DNA from: Dyella subtropica
Lineage (GTDB): Bacteria; Pseudomonadota; Gammaproteobacteria; Xanthomonadales; Rhodanobacteraceae
Direction: 5' to 3'
Assembly (NCBI RefSeq): GCF_026283965.1
Contig: NZ_JAPDPD010000005.1
Span: forward strand, 124,001 to 188,000
Length of the DNA stretch: 64,000 nt
In this document: positions 57,365 to 64,000 of the stretch, piece after piece
Position numbering within the stretch: position 1 is the first letter of the stretch
How the letters are laid out: each line of letters begins with the position of its first letter
Made by a program: the position numbers and the translations under genes
Notes under the pieces: model-generated
Databases searched by the model: none
Told to the model about the DNA's origin: nothing
What the model saw: only the letters and a program-made list of their open reading frames with translations

Positions 57365-57498
57365 GGCACATGTCTCCCGTAGTGCCCGCGGCCGCTACGC
57401 GTCGTTGCTTGCCATGATGTCCATGGCAAACGCTCCGAATCATCCGGCCACAAGCGGTCGTGGAGCGCACAAGGCGCTCCACGACGTGGGTTTGCGCA

Positions 57499-58455
57499 TC
57501 AATGACCGACGTTCAGATTGGCCTGTACGTTCACGCTCTGCTGAGTCAGCGCAGCAATACCGCTGTTCTGCGAGATCACCGTCACGCCTGCCGCAGCCGC
57601 CGCCGAACCGGTCATGGTGTTGGACATATTGAAGCTGCCCGCATCGGCCATAGCGCTACCACCGGCCGCGCCGTTGCCACCATTGCCGCCCGCAGCGGCG
57701 CCGCCCATGCCGGCCGCACCCGAACCACCAGCGCCACCAGCACCGCCAGCGCTGCCGGCCGCACCACTGGTTCCGCCGGTCGCGGACGAATTGCCGCTGG
57801 ATGCTGTGGCCGCGCCACCGGAAGCAGCTCCGCCTGTCCAGACACCACTGCCACTCGTGGCGGTATCGGTGCCGGCACCGCGAGCGCGCGCCTTACCGGT
57901 ATTGCCACTGCTGTCGCCGCCCCATGCGCCGCTGCCTGCCCAGGCGTTGCCGCTTGCGCTGTGGGAACCACCGACGTAGCCGCTACGTGCGTGGGAGTCG
58001 CCGCCGTTGCCGCCGGAACTGCCGCTACCGCCGTTGCCGTCGCCGCCCGAGCCAGCACCGCCGCTGCCGCCCCGGCCGCCACTCGCATTGCCCATGTTGG
58101 TGGCGTAGTTGCCGATGCTGGAGACGGTGTTATTCGTCACCGTGCCGTCGAGCCGGCTTACGGCGACTGCCTTGCTGGTATCGAACGAACTGGTGATGGA
58201 CGAAGTTGCAGTGCCTCCGTTGTTTGCCGCTGAGCTGCCCTGACCAGTGGCATAGGAATCGCCCATATTGCCGCGGTCACTGCCATTGTGCTGACTGGAA
58301 TTGCTATTGCTGTGCGTACTCGAGTTGGTATTGCTATGCGTACTCGAGTTGGTATTGGCCTGTGTACCGGAGTTGTTGTTGTTGTCTTGTGCCGCGGCGG
58401 GGAGTGCCAATCCCAGCCCTAGCAGAAGCGCTGTTGCAAGAAGACTTTTGCGCAT
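57499..58455 (-). CDS. Low-complexity Gly/Ser/Asn-rich secreted protein, candidate fibre subunit
   Basis: A 318-aa protein. Signal peptide (MRKSLLATALLLGLGLALPA), an Asn/Ser/Thr/His repeat region (NTNSSTHSNTNSSTHSNSNS), a central Ser/Ala/Val segment, about 170 residues of Gly/Ala/Ser low complexity, and a C-terminal GVTVISQNSGIAALTQQSVN / VQANLNV motif related to the Asn/Gln-rich ends of the other two secreted proteins. There is no cysteine in the mature part. ATG 58455 follows GGAGAA. Composition and position suggest the main extracellular fibre or matrix protein of the locus. Confidence 0.8.
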   Translation of the reverse strand: MRKSLLATALLLGLGLALPAAAQDNNNNSGTQANTNSSTHSNTNSSTHSNSNSSQHNGSDRGNMGDSYATGQGSSAANNGGTATSSITSSFDTSKAVAVSRLDGTVTNNTVSSIGNYATNMGNASGGRGGSGGAGSGGDGNGGSGSSGGNGGDSHARSGYVGGSHSASGNAWAGSGAWGGDSSGNTGKARARGAGTDTATSGSGVWTGGAASGGAATASSGNSSATGGTSGAAGSAGGAGGAGGSGAAGMGGAAAGGNGGNGAAGGSAMADAGSFNMSNTMTGSAAAAAGVTVISQNSGIAALTQQSVNVQANLNVGH

Positions 58456-58762
58456 GGTTGTTCTCCAAGCAGTGTGCGGTGACCCCCTGTTTGCCTGCGT
58501 AAGCGGCACGATTGCATTGCAACATGCATACCATGCCCGGACCACGCCAGACCGGCGCTATCACGCGAGAAAAATCAGACACTTGAGCGCAAGGTCGTAA
58601 CTTCGCATGGCTAATCCAACGGCCATGGCATCGCACCATGCATCACTGCTGTTACACAAAAATCGGCAGCAGCCATCGCTGTCGCCGTCGATGCGAAAAA
58701 ATTTCACGACTATCCATCGCGTTGGAGGAAGTTCCTCAGCGGGCTTGGCGATGGATAGAACC

Positions 58763-58780
58763 TGTATCAAAACAGATACA
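58763..58780. promoter_or_regulatory. 18-bp palindrome, possible operator
   Basis: TGTATC-N6-GATACA is perfectly symmetric, with the 6-6-6 layout common for dimeric regulators. It lies about 310 bp before the first gene of the Fap-like unit and 60 bp beyond the prpC terminator. Confidence 0.4.
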
Positions 58781-58839
58781 CCTGTGCCTACGAACGGATA
58801 ACGCACCGTCGACTCCACTCCAACATCGCCCACGCCAAC

Positions 58840-58864
58840 AAAAAAGGAGCCCGAAGGCTCCCTT
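58840..58864 (-). terminator. Intrinsic terminator of prpB-prpC
   Basis: On the minus strand AAGGGAGCC-TTCG-GGCTCC is followed by TTTTTTG, a UUCG-capped stem with a U-run 18 nt after the prpC stop. It separates prpBC from the downstream secreted-protein genes. Confidence 0.9.
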
Positions 58865-58881
58865 TTCGCTTAGCGCTCGGC

Positions 58882-60027
58882 TCAGCGCTTTTCGATCGGC
58901 ACGTAGATCTGGTCTTCCGGACCGGTGTAGTTCGCGCTCGGACGGATGATCTTGCCGTCCTGGCGCTGTTCGATCACGTGCGCGCTCCAACCGGAGGTGC
59001 GGGCGATCACGAACAGCGGCGTGAACATCGCCGTCGGCACGCCCATCATGTGGTACGCGCTGGCGGAGAACCAATCGAGGTTGGGGAACATTTTCTTGAG
59101 ATCCCACATCAGCTTCTCGATGCGCTCAGACACATCGAACAGCGTCGGGTTGCCGCCCTCGGTGCAAAGCTTGCGCGAGACTTCCTTGATGATCTCGTTG
59201 CGCGGATCGGACACCGTGTACACCGGATGGCCAAAGCCGATGATGATCTCCTTGCGCTCGACGCGAGCGCGGATATCCGCCTCCGCCTCGGCCGTATTGC
59301 GATAGCGCGCGATGATCTCCATCGCCACTTCGTTCGCACCGCCATGCTTGGGACCGCGCAGCGCGCCGATGGCGCCGGTGATCGCCGAGTACATGTCCGA
59401 ACCGGTGCCGGCGATCACGCGAGCGGTAAAGGTGGACGCATTGAACTCGTGCTCGGCGTACAGCACCAGCGACTTGTCCAGCGCGTGCGCGTGCAGCTCG
59501 CTCACCTTCTTGCCGTGCAGCAGGTGCAGGAAATGCGCGGCGATGGAGTCGTCGTCGGTCTCCGTCTCGATGCGCTTGCCGTTGTGGCTGAAGTGGTACC
59601 AGTACAGCAGCATCGAACCGAAGCTGGCCATCAAACGGTCGGCGATGTCGCGCGCGCCGGTGACGTTGTGGTCGTCCTTCTCCGGCAGCACCGTGCCGAG
59701 CACCGAGCAGCCGGTGCGCATCACGTCCATCGGGTGGGTGGAGGCCGGCAGCAGTTCCAGCGCACTCTTCACCGGCGCCGGCAGGCCGCGCAGGCGCTTC
59801 AACTTGGCACGATAGGCATTCAGCTCAGCCCAGTTCGGCAGCACGCCATGGACCAGCAGGTAGGCCACCTCTTCGAAGCAGCCCTTGGCCGCCAGATCGT
59901 GGATGTCATAGCCGCGGTAATGCAGATCGTTGCCGCTGCGACCGACCGTGCACAGCGCGGTGTTGCCCGCGGCCACGCCGGACAGGGCGACGGATTTCTT
60001 GGCCTTGGGAAGGACTTGCTCGCTCAT
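58882..60027 (-). CDS. prpC: 2-Methylcitrate synthase
   Basis: A 381-aa citrate-synthase-family protein. It condenses propionyl-CoA with oxaloacetate to 2-methylcitrate. The N-terminus [20 protein letters not shown] and RGYDIHDLA is diagnostic of PrpC against GltA. Catalytic residues lie in [23 protein letters not shown] and the C-terminal [15 protein letters not shown] 60027 follows AGGAG. It is co-transcribed with prpB (81-bp gap) and ends at a strong terminator. Confidence 0.96.
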   Translation of the reverse strand: MSEQVLPKAKKSVALSGVAAGNTALCTVGRSGNDLHYRGYDIHDLAAKGCFEEVAYLLVHGVLPNWAELNAYRAKLKRLRGLPAPVKSALELLPASTHPMDVMRTGCSVLGTVLPEKDDHNVTGARDIADRLMASFGSMLLYWYHFSHNGKRIETETDDDSIAAHFLHLLHGKKVSELHAHALDKSLVLYAEHEFNASTFTARVIAGTGSDMYSAITGAIGALRGPKHGGANEVAMEIIARYRNTAEAEADIRARVERKEIIIGFGHPVYTVSDPRNEIIKEVSRKLCTEGGNPTLFDVSERIEKLMWDLKKMFPNLDWFSASAYHMMGVPTAMFTPLFVIARTSGWSAHVIEQRQDGKIIRPSANYTGPEDQIYVPIEKR

Positions 60028-60108
60028 CGGATACTTCTCCTCATTGCATGCAACTGGCCGGCCGCGTCGAAAGCGCCGCGGCACGGCGTGAATTCGGCCC
60101 GTTCAGGA

Positions 60109-60990
60109 CTACTTGTTGGCAAACAGTGCGTCGAGCTTGTCTTCATAGGCGTGGTAGCCGAGGAAGTCGTAAAGCTGTTCGCGCGTCTGCAGCGTGTCGA
60201 TGATGTTCTTCTGGGTGCCTTCGCGGCGCACCGTCTCATAGAAATTCAGCGCAGCCTTGTTCATCGCGCGATAGGCACCGCAGCAATACAGAGCAATGTC
60301 GACGTTGGCGTCGCGCAGCTCGTCCGTGGTGAAGAACGGCGTCGAACCAAACTCGGTGAGGTTGGCCAGGATCGGCACCTTCACAGCCGCTTTGAAACGA
60401 CGGTAGTCATCCAGCGTCTTCATGGCTTCCGGGAAGATCATGTCGGCACCCGCCTCGACATAGGCGCAGGCGCGGTCGATGGCCGAATCGATGCCCTCGA
60501 CAGCGGCGGCATCGGTGCGCGCCATGATCACGAACCCGGGGTCGGTGCGCGCATCGACGGCCGCCTTCACGCGATCAACCATCTCTTCCTTCGGCACCAC
60601 TTCTTTGCCGGGACGGTGGCCGCAACGCTTCTGGCCGACCTGGTCCTCCATGTGCACCGCGGCAACGCCGACATTGATGAACGAGCGGATCGTACGGGCG
60701 ATGTTGAAAGCACCACCCCAACCCGTGTCGATATCGACCAGCAACGGCATCTGGGTAGCGTCCACGATACGACGGGCGTCAGTGAGTACGTCCTCCATGG
60801 TGGAAATGCCGAGGTCCGGCATACCCAGCGAATTGGCAGCCACACCGCCACCGGAGAGGTATAGCGCTTTGTAGCCCACGCGCTTGGCCATCAGACCGGC
60901 GTAGGCGGTAATGGCGCCCATGATTTGCAGGGGTTGCTCGGCGGCGACTGCGGCGCGGAAACGCGCACCGGGGGATGCAATCTGGGTCAT
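60109..60990 (-). CDS. prpB: 2-Methylisocitrate lyase
   Basis: A 293-aa protein of the isocitrate lyase/PEP mutase superfamily. It cleaves 2-methylisocitrate to pyruvate and succinate, the last step of propionate oxidation. The active-site signature [25 protein letters not shown] and [11 protein letters not shown] are intact. ATG 60990 follows GGAGG. Its promoter shares a 116-bp gap with the divergent symporter gene. Confidence 0.96.
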   Translation of the reverse strand: MTQIASPGARFRAAVAAEQPLQIMGAITAYAGLMAKRVGYKALYLSGGGVAANSLGMPDLGISTMEDVLTDARRIVDATQMPLLVDIDTGWGGAFNIARTIRSFINVGVAAVHMEDQVGQKRCGHRPGKEVVPKEEMVDRVKAAVDARTDPGFVIMARTDAAAVEGIDSAIDRACAYVEAGADMIFPEAMKTLDDYRRFKAAVKVPILANLTEFGSTPFFTTDELRDANVDIALYCCGAYRAMNKAALNFYETVRREGTQKNIIDTLQTREQLYDFLGYHAYEDKLDALFANK

Positions 60991-61106
60991 GGAACCTCCG
61001 CGTAAAGCGCTGATTTTAGCGCGCCCGGAGGCGCAATCTCGTGCTGCGAAGCAGCAAACGTGAATTCTTGCGTGACCCAACCTGGGCTGTCACGTACATT
61101 CAATGG

Positions 61107-62486
61107 ATGAGCACACCCACCCGTCTCGCTGCACGCATTCTCTGGGGCCTGTTGATCGGCGTGATCGCCGCCGTAGTCACGTTAGGCATCGGCCAGTTCC
61201 ATCCCGGCACGCTGAAGTCCATGCAGGCCATCTCCGCCGCGGTGTTCGATCCGCTGGGCCAGATCTTCCTGCGCATGCTGTTCTTCGTGGTGATCCCGCT
61301 GGTCTTCGCCTCGCTGGCTTCCGGCATCGTGCAGCTGGGGCGACTCGACAAGCTGGGGCCGCTGGCCGGGCGCACCTTCGCGCTGTTCTTCGCCAACATG
61401 GCGATCGCGGTAGCCATCGGCCTGCTGATGATGAACCTGCTGCAGCCTGGCCATCACCTCGACCCGGCCTCGAAAGACCTGCTGATGCAGCAATACGGCA
61501 GCAGCGCACTCCAGGCGGTGGAGCGCCAGCACCAACAACCCAGCATGAGCTTCGCCATCCTGGTGGAGATGTTCATGCCGCGTAACCTGTTCAGCGCCGT
61601 CGTCGGCACCGACCGCAACGCGCTGGGCGACGTGCTGCCGCTGATCGTGTTCGCCATCCTGGTCGGTGCGGCCGGCACGCAGCTCAGCGAAGACAAACGA
61701 CTGAAGCTGCAGTCCGGACTTGACCTGATCAGCGAAGTGATGACCGGCATCGTCGGCTTCGCCCTGAAGCTCGCGCCGTTCGCCGTGCCGGCCATGATCT
61801 ACAGCGTGATCGTGAAGGTCGGTGTGGACATCCTGCTGACCTTGGCGGTCTTTGTGATCGGCTGCGCCGTGGCGCTGGCACTGCACCTGTTCGGCACGAT
61901 GTCGCTATGGCTGCGGCTGCTGGCGGGACGCTCGCCGCTGGCCTATTTCAAACAGATCCGCCCCTTGCTCATCACCGCGTTCTCCACCAGCTCCAGCAGT
62001 GCCTCCCTGCCCGCCTCGCTGGCGATGGCGCGCGACGATCTGAAGCTGGCGCCGAGCACGGCCGGCTTCGTGCTGCCGCTGGGCGCCACCATGAATATGA
62101 GCGGCACCGCGCTGTTCGAAGGCTGCACGGTGCTGTTCGTGGCACAAGCGTTCGGCGTGGACCTCTCGCTGGGCCAGCAGTGCATCCTGATGTTGCTGTC
62201 GGTGCTGAGCGCGGTGGCGGTGGCGGGCATTCCCGGTGGCTCGATACCGCTGATCGCCGGCCTGCTGGCCACCTTCGGCGTACCACCGGAAGGCATCGGC
62301 ATCGTGCTGGGCGTGGATCGCATTCTCGACATGTTGCGCACCACGGTGAACGTGGGTAGCGACATCGTGACCGCGACGGTGGTGGATGCCCGCGTGAAAG
62401 CGCCTCTACTCGGGCGTAACGCGGGTACTGCTGTCATGGGCGGACCTCATGCTGCGCCGGACATGGACGGCACCGGCGATCCATAG
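61107..62486 (+). CDS. Dicarboxylate/amino acid:cation symporter (DAACS family)
   Basis: A 459-aa multi-pass protein with the GltP/DctA fold. Transport motifs are the Ser-rich re-entrant loop AFSTSSSSASLPASL, the substrate and cation site LPLGATMNMSGTALFEG, and GVDRILDMLRTTVNVGSD in the last helix. It imports C4-dicarboxylates or acidic amino acids with protons or sodium. ATG 61107 (MSTPTRLAARILWG) is chosen. It is divergent from prpB, with starts 116 bp apart, so import of succinate-type substrates and propionate catabolism may be co-regulated. Confidence 0.9.
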   Translation: MSTPTRLAARILWGLLIGVIAAVVTLGIGQFHPGTLKSMQAISAAVFDPLGQIFLRMLFFVVIPLVFASLASGIVQLGRLDKLGPLAGRTFALFFANMAIAVAIGLLMMNLLQPGHHLDPASKDLLMQQYGSSALQAVERQHQQPSMSFAILVEMFMPRNLFSAVVGTDRNALGDVLPLIVFAILVGAAGTQLSEDKRLKLQSGLDLISEVMTGIVGFALKLAPFAVPAMIYSVIVKVGVDILLTLAVFVIGCAVALALHLFGTMSLWLRLLAGRSPLAYFKQIRPLLITAFSTSSSSASLPASLAMARDDLKLAPSTAGFVLPLGATMNMSGTALFEGCTVLFVAQAFGVDLSLGQQCILMLLSVLSAVAVAGIPGGSIPLIAGLLATFGVPPEGIGIVLGVDRILDMLRTTVNVGSDIVTATVVDARVKAPLLGRNAGTAVMGGPHAAPDMDGTGDP

Positions 62487-62585
62487 CCCCCGCCAATCAA
62501 GCCGATCCCTACAATCAATTAGAGTTATCGCAATACGCGCGGTATCTTTCAGCTTCCAACAACCCACCACACGGGAAAACCAACG

Positions 62586-63149
62586 ATGTCGTTGATCAAC
62601 ACCGCAATCAAACCGTTCAAGGCCCAGGCTTTCAAGAACGGCCAGTTCATCGAAGTCACCGATGCCTCGCTCAAGGGCAAGTGGTCCGTGGTGGTGTTCT
62701 ACCCCGCCGACTTCACCTTCGTGTGCCCGACCGAGCTGGAAGACCTGGCCGACCATTACGCCGAATTCCAGAAGCTGGGTGTAGAGATTTATGGCGTGTC
62801 CACCGACACCCACTTCGCGCACAAGGCGTGGCACGACACCTCCGACGCCATCAAGAAGGTGCAGTACACCCTGGTCGGCGATCCGACCGGCACCCTGACC
62901 CGCAACTTCGACGTGATGATCGAAGAGGAAGGCCTGGCGCTGCGCGGCACCTTCGTGATCAACCCGGAAGGTCAGATCAAGCTGTGCGAAATCCACGACA
63001 ACGGCATCGGCCGCGACGCTTCCGAGCTGCTGCGCAAGGTCAAGGCTGCCCAGTACGTCGCCTCCCACCCGGGTGAAGTGTGCCCGGCCAAGTGGAAGGA
63101 AGGCGAGAAGACCCTGAAGCCGTCGCTCGACCTGGTTGGCAAGATCTAA
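62586..63149 (+). CDS. ahpC: Alkyl hydroperoxide reductase, peroxiredoxin subunit
   Basis: A 187-aa typical two-Cys peroxiredoxin. The peroxidatic Cys is in [10 protein letters not shown] and the resolving Cys in [10 protein letters not shown]; the C-terminal helix motif that makes the enzyme sensitive to over-oxidation is the usual bacterial form. It reduces H2O2 and organic peroxides with electrons from AhpF. OxyR control is usual for this gene; I could not mark a convincing OxyR site in the 100-bp leader. Confidence 0.97.
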   Translation: MSLINTAIKPFKAQAFKNGQFIEVTDASLKGKWSVVVFYPADFTFVCPTELEDLADHYAEFQKLGVEIYGVSTDTHFAHKAWHDTSDAIKKVQYTLVGDPTGTLTRNFDVMIEEEGLALRGTFVINPEGQIKLCEIHDNGIGRDASELLRKVKAAQYVASHPGEVCPAKWKEGEKTLKPSLDLVGKI

Positions 63150-63195
63150 ACCACACGCTTTCCCGTGCATGGCGGCTTGCCCTCCGAGCCGCCCC

Positions 63196-63220
63196 CGGAC
63201 CCGGCGTCCCGCCGGGTCCG
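63196..63220 (+). promoter_or_regulatory. First hairpin between ahpC and ahpF
   Basis: Perfect 10-bp stem CGGACCCGGC / GCCGGGTCCG with a 5-nt loop, 47 nt after ahpC. No T-run follows, so it probably protects the ahpC 3' end or attenuates read-through into ahpF. Confidence 0.65.
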
Positions 63221-63247
63221 ACCTCCGAATCCAGAGCGTCTGCGACG

Positions 63248-63262
63248 CCCGGCCTAGCCGGG
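63248..63262 (+). promoter_or_regulatory. Second hairpin between ahpC and ahpF
   Basis: CCCGGC-CTA-GCCGGG, a short GC stem 44 nt before ahpF. With the first hairpin it forms a structured intercistronic region. Confidence 0.5.
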
Positions 63263-63305
63263 TGCTGGTGACGCTCACCCCGAATAAACCAATGGAGCCC
63301 CCACC

Positions 63306-64000
63306 ATGTTGGATGCCGATCTGAAGACCCAATTGAAGGCCTACCTCGAAAAGGTCACTCACCCGATCGAGCTGGTGGCCTCCCTCGACAACAGCGACAA
63401 GTCCCAGGAACTGCTGGGCTTGCTGCAGGACATCGAATCGCTGTCCGACAAGGTTTCGCTGAGCCGCAACGGCAACGACGCACGCAAGCCGTCCTTCGCG
63501 ATCAACCGCGTGGGCACCGACGTCGGCGTGCGCTTTGCCGGCATTCCGATGGGCCACGAGTTCACCTCGCTGGTGCTGGCCCTGCTGCAAGTGGGAGGCC
63601 ATCCGTCCAAGGCGACGCAGGACGTGATCGAGCAAGTGCGCAACCTCGAAGGCGAGTACGTCTTCGAGACCTTCATGTCCCTCTCCTGCCACAGCTGCCC
63701 CGACACTGTGCAGGCGCTGAACCTGATGAGCGTGATCAATCCCAACATCAAGCATGTGGCGATCGACGGCGCGCTGTTCCAGGACGAAGTGAACGAGCGC
63801 CAGGTGATGTCGGTGCCCACCGTGTTCCTCAATGGCGAACCGTTCGACCAGGGCCGCATGACCATCGAGCAGATCGCTGCCCGCCTCGACAGCGGTGCCG
63901 AACAGCGCGCCGCCGAGCAGATCAAGACCAAGGCCGCGTTCGACGTGCTCGTGGTCGGCGGCGGCCCGGCCGGCGCCGCAGCGGCGATCTATGCCGCACG
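63306..64000 (+). CDS. ahpF: Alkyl hydroperoxide reductase, flavoprotein subunit (3' end outside window)
   Basis: The first 231 codons are present. The N-terminal double-thioredoxin domain carries the redox pair in [13 protein letters not shown] and ends near [17 protein letters not shown]. The FAD-binding domain begins at [20 protein letters not shown], the dinucleotide-binding loop. AhpF passes electrons from NADH to AhpC. ATG 63306 lies 7 nt after GGAG. It is 156 bp downstream of ahpC. Confidence 0.96.
   Translation, partial: MLDADLKTQLKAYLEKVTHPIELVASLDNSDKSQELLGLLQDIESLSDKVSLSRNGNDARKPSFAINRVGTDVGVRFAGIPMGHEFTSLVLALLQVGGHPSKATQDVIEQVRNLEGEYVFETFMSLSCHSCPDTVQALNLMSVINPNIKHVAIDGALFQDEVNERQVMSVPTVFLNGEPFDQGRMTIEQIAARLDSGAEQRAAEQIKTKAAFDVLVVGGGPAGAAAAIYAA

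Larger units (their letters stand above)
58456..58881. other. Upstream region of the Fap-like unit and end of prpBC
   Basis: About 425 nt with no gene. It contains the prpC terminator at 58840-58864, an 18-bp palindrome at 58763-58780 and AT-rich stretches around 58680-58790 likely to hold the promoter of the secreted-protein unit. Confidence 0.6.

Noticed and set aside
58978-60864. 628-codon open frame on the plus strand
   Set aside because: Antisense to prpC and prpB, with shadow-type composition.
62487-62585. OxyR site upstream of ahpC
   Set aside because: OxyR control is expected, but no stretch matches the ATAG-type four-element consensus well enough to mark.

Overview
This 64 kb window comes from a GC-rich gammaproteobacterium. 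The gene content, including the block miaA-hfq-hflX-hflK-hflC-DUF2065-purA, single-chain gcvP, tdh and kbl, ahpC-ahpF, a methylcitrate cycle with acnD/prpF, and dispersed palindromes of the 'GGAGCGCACCCTGTGCGCGA' type, suggests the Xanthomonadales, most likely Rhodanobacteraceae (Dyella/Luteibacter/Rhodanobacter-like). That placement is inference from gene content and order. No rRNA, tRNA, CRISPR array, prophage or insertion sequence was recognised. Both window edges cut genes: a secreted chloroperoxidase-like hydrolase on the left and ahpF on the right.

Layout. 1-4.1 kb: hydrolases, a protein of unknown function and a VOC protein, all on the minus strand. 4.2-7.6 kb: a dispersed repeat, a tandem glycine riboswitch and gcvP. 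7.8-14.5 kb: a lipoprotein, a beta-helix protein, a secreted amidohydrolase and a secreted M1 aminopeptidase. 14.8-19.5 kb: an accessory unit made of a winged-helix/STAND-NTPase/TM/TPR protein followed by two small unrecognised proteins. 19.7-28.6 kb: a hypothetical, a secreted PKD protein with a zincin-like motif, a hydrolase/LysR divergent pair, a hipBA toxin-antitoxin module with three evenly spaced operators, and a DeoR regulator divergent from nudK. 28.9-36.5 kb: a BamE-like protein, then the conserved purA-to-miaA cluster. 36.7-44.1 kb: tdh, a DUF748 protein, kbl, a decayed region and a pseudouridine synthase. 44.2-46.8 kb: a tandem duplication of an ompA-like gene with its own leader and terminator. 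47-61 kb: methylcitrate-cycle genes split in two (acnD-prpF-prpD and prpB-prpC), separated by a manganese-riboswitch-controlled TerC protein, a glutathione transferase and a five-gene locus that resembles a highly divergent functional-amyloid (Fap) secretion operon. 61.1-64 kb: a dicarboxylate/amino-acid symporter, ahpC and the start of ahpF.

How the genes work together. GcvP sits behind a glycine sensor. Tdh and Kbl turn threonine into glycine and acetyl-CoA. The Prp enzymes oxidise propionyl-CoA to pyruvate and succinate. AhpC/AhpF remove peroxides. The HflX/HflK/HflC/Hfq/MiaA block handles ribosome rescue, membrane protein quality control, sRNA function and tRNA modification.

The most novel candidates are the Fap-like locus at 54.2-58.5 kb, which has the order fibre-like protein, small secreted protein, C39 peptidase, FapE-like protein, coiled-coil/beta-barrel protein; the STAND regulator with its two orphan partners at 14.8-19.5 kb; and the hipBA operator array with an exact 49 bp period.
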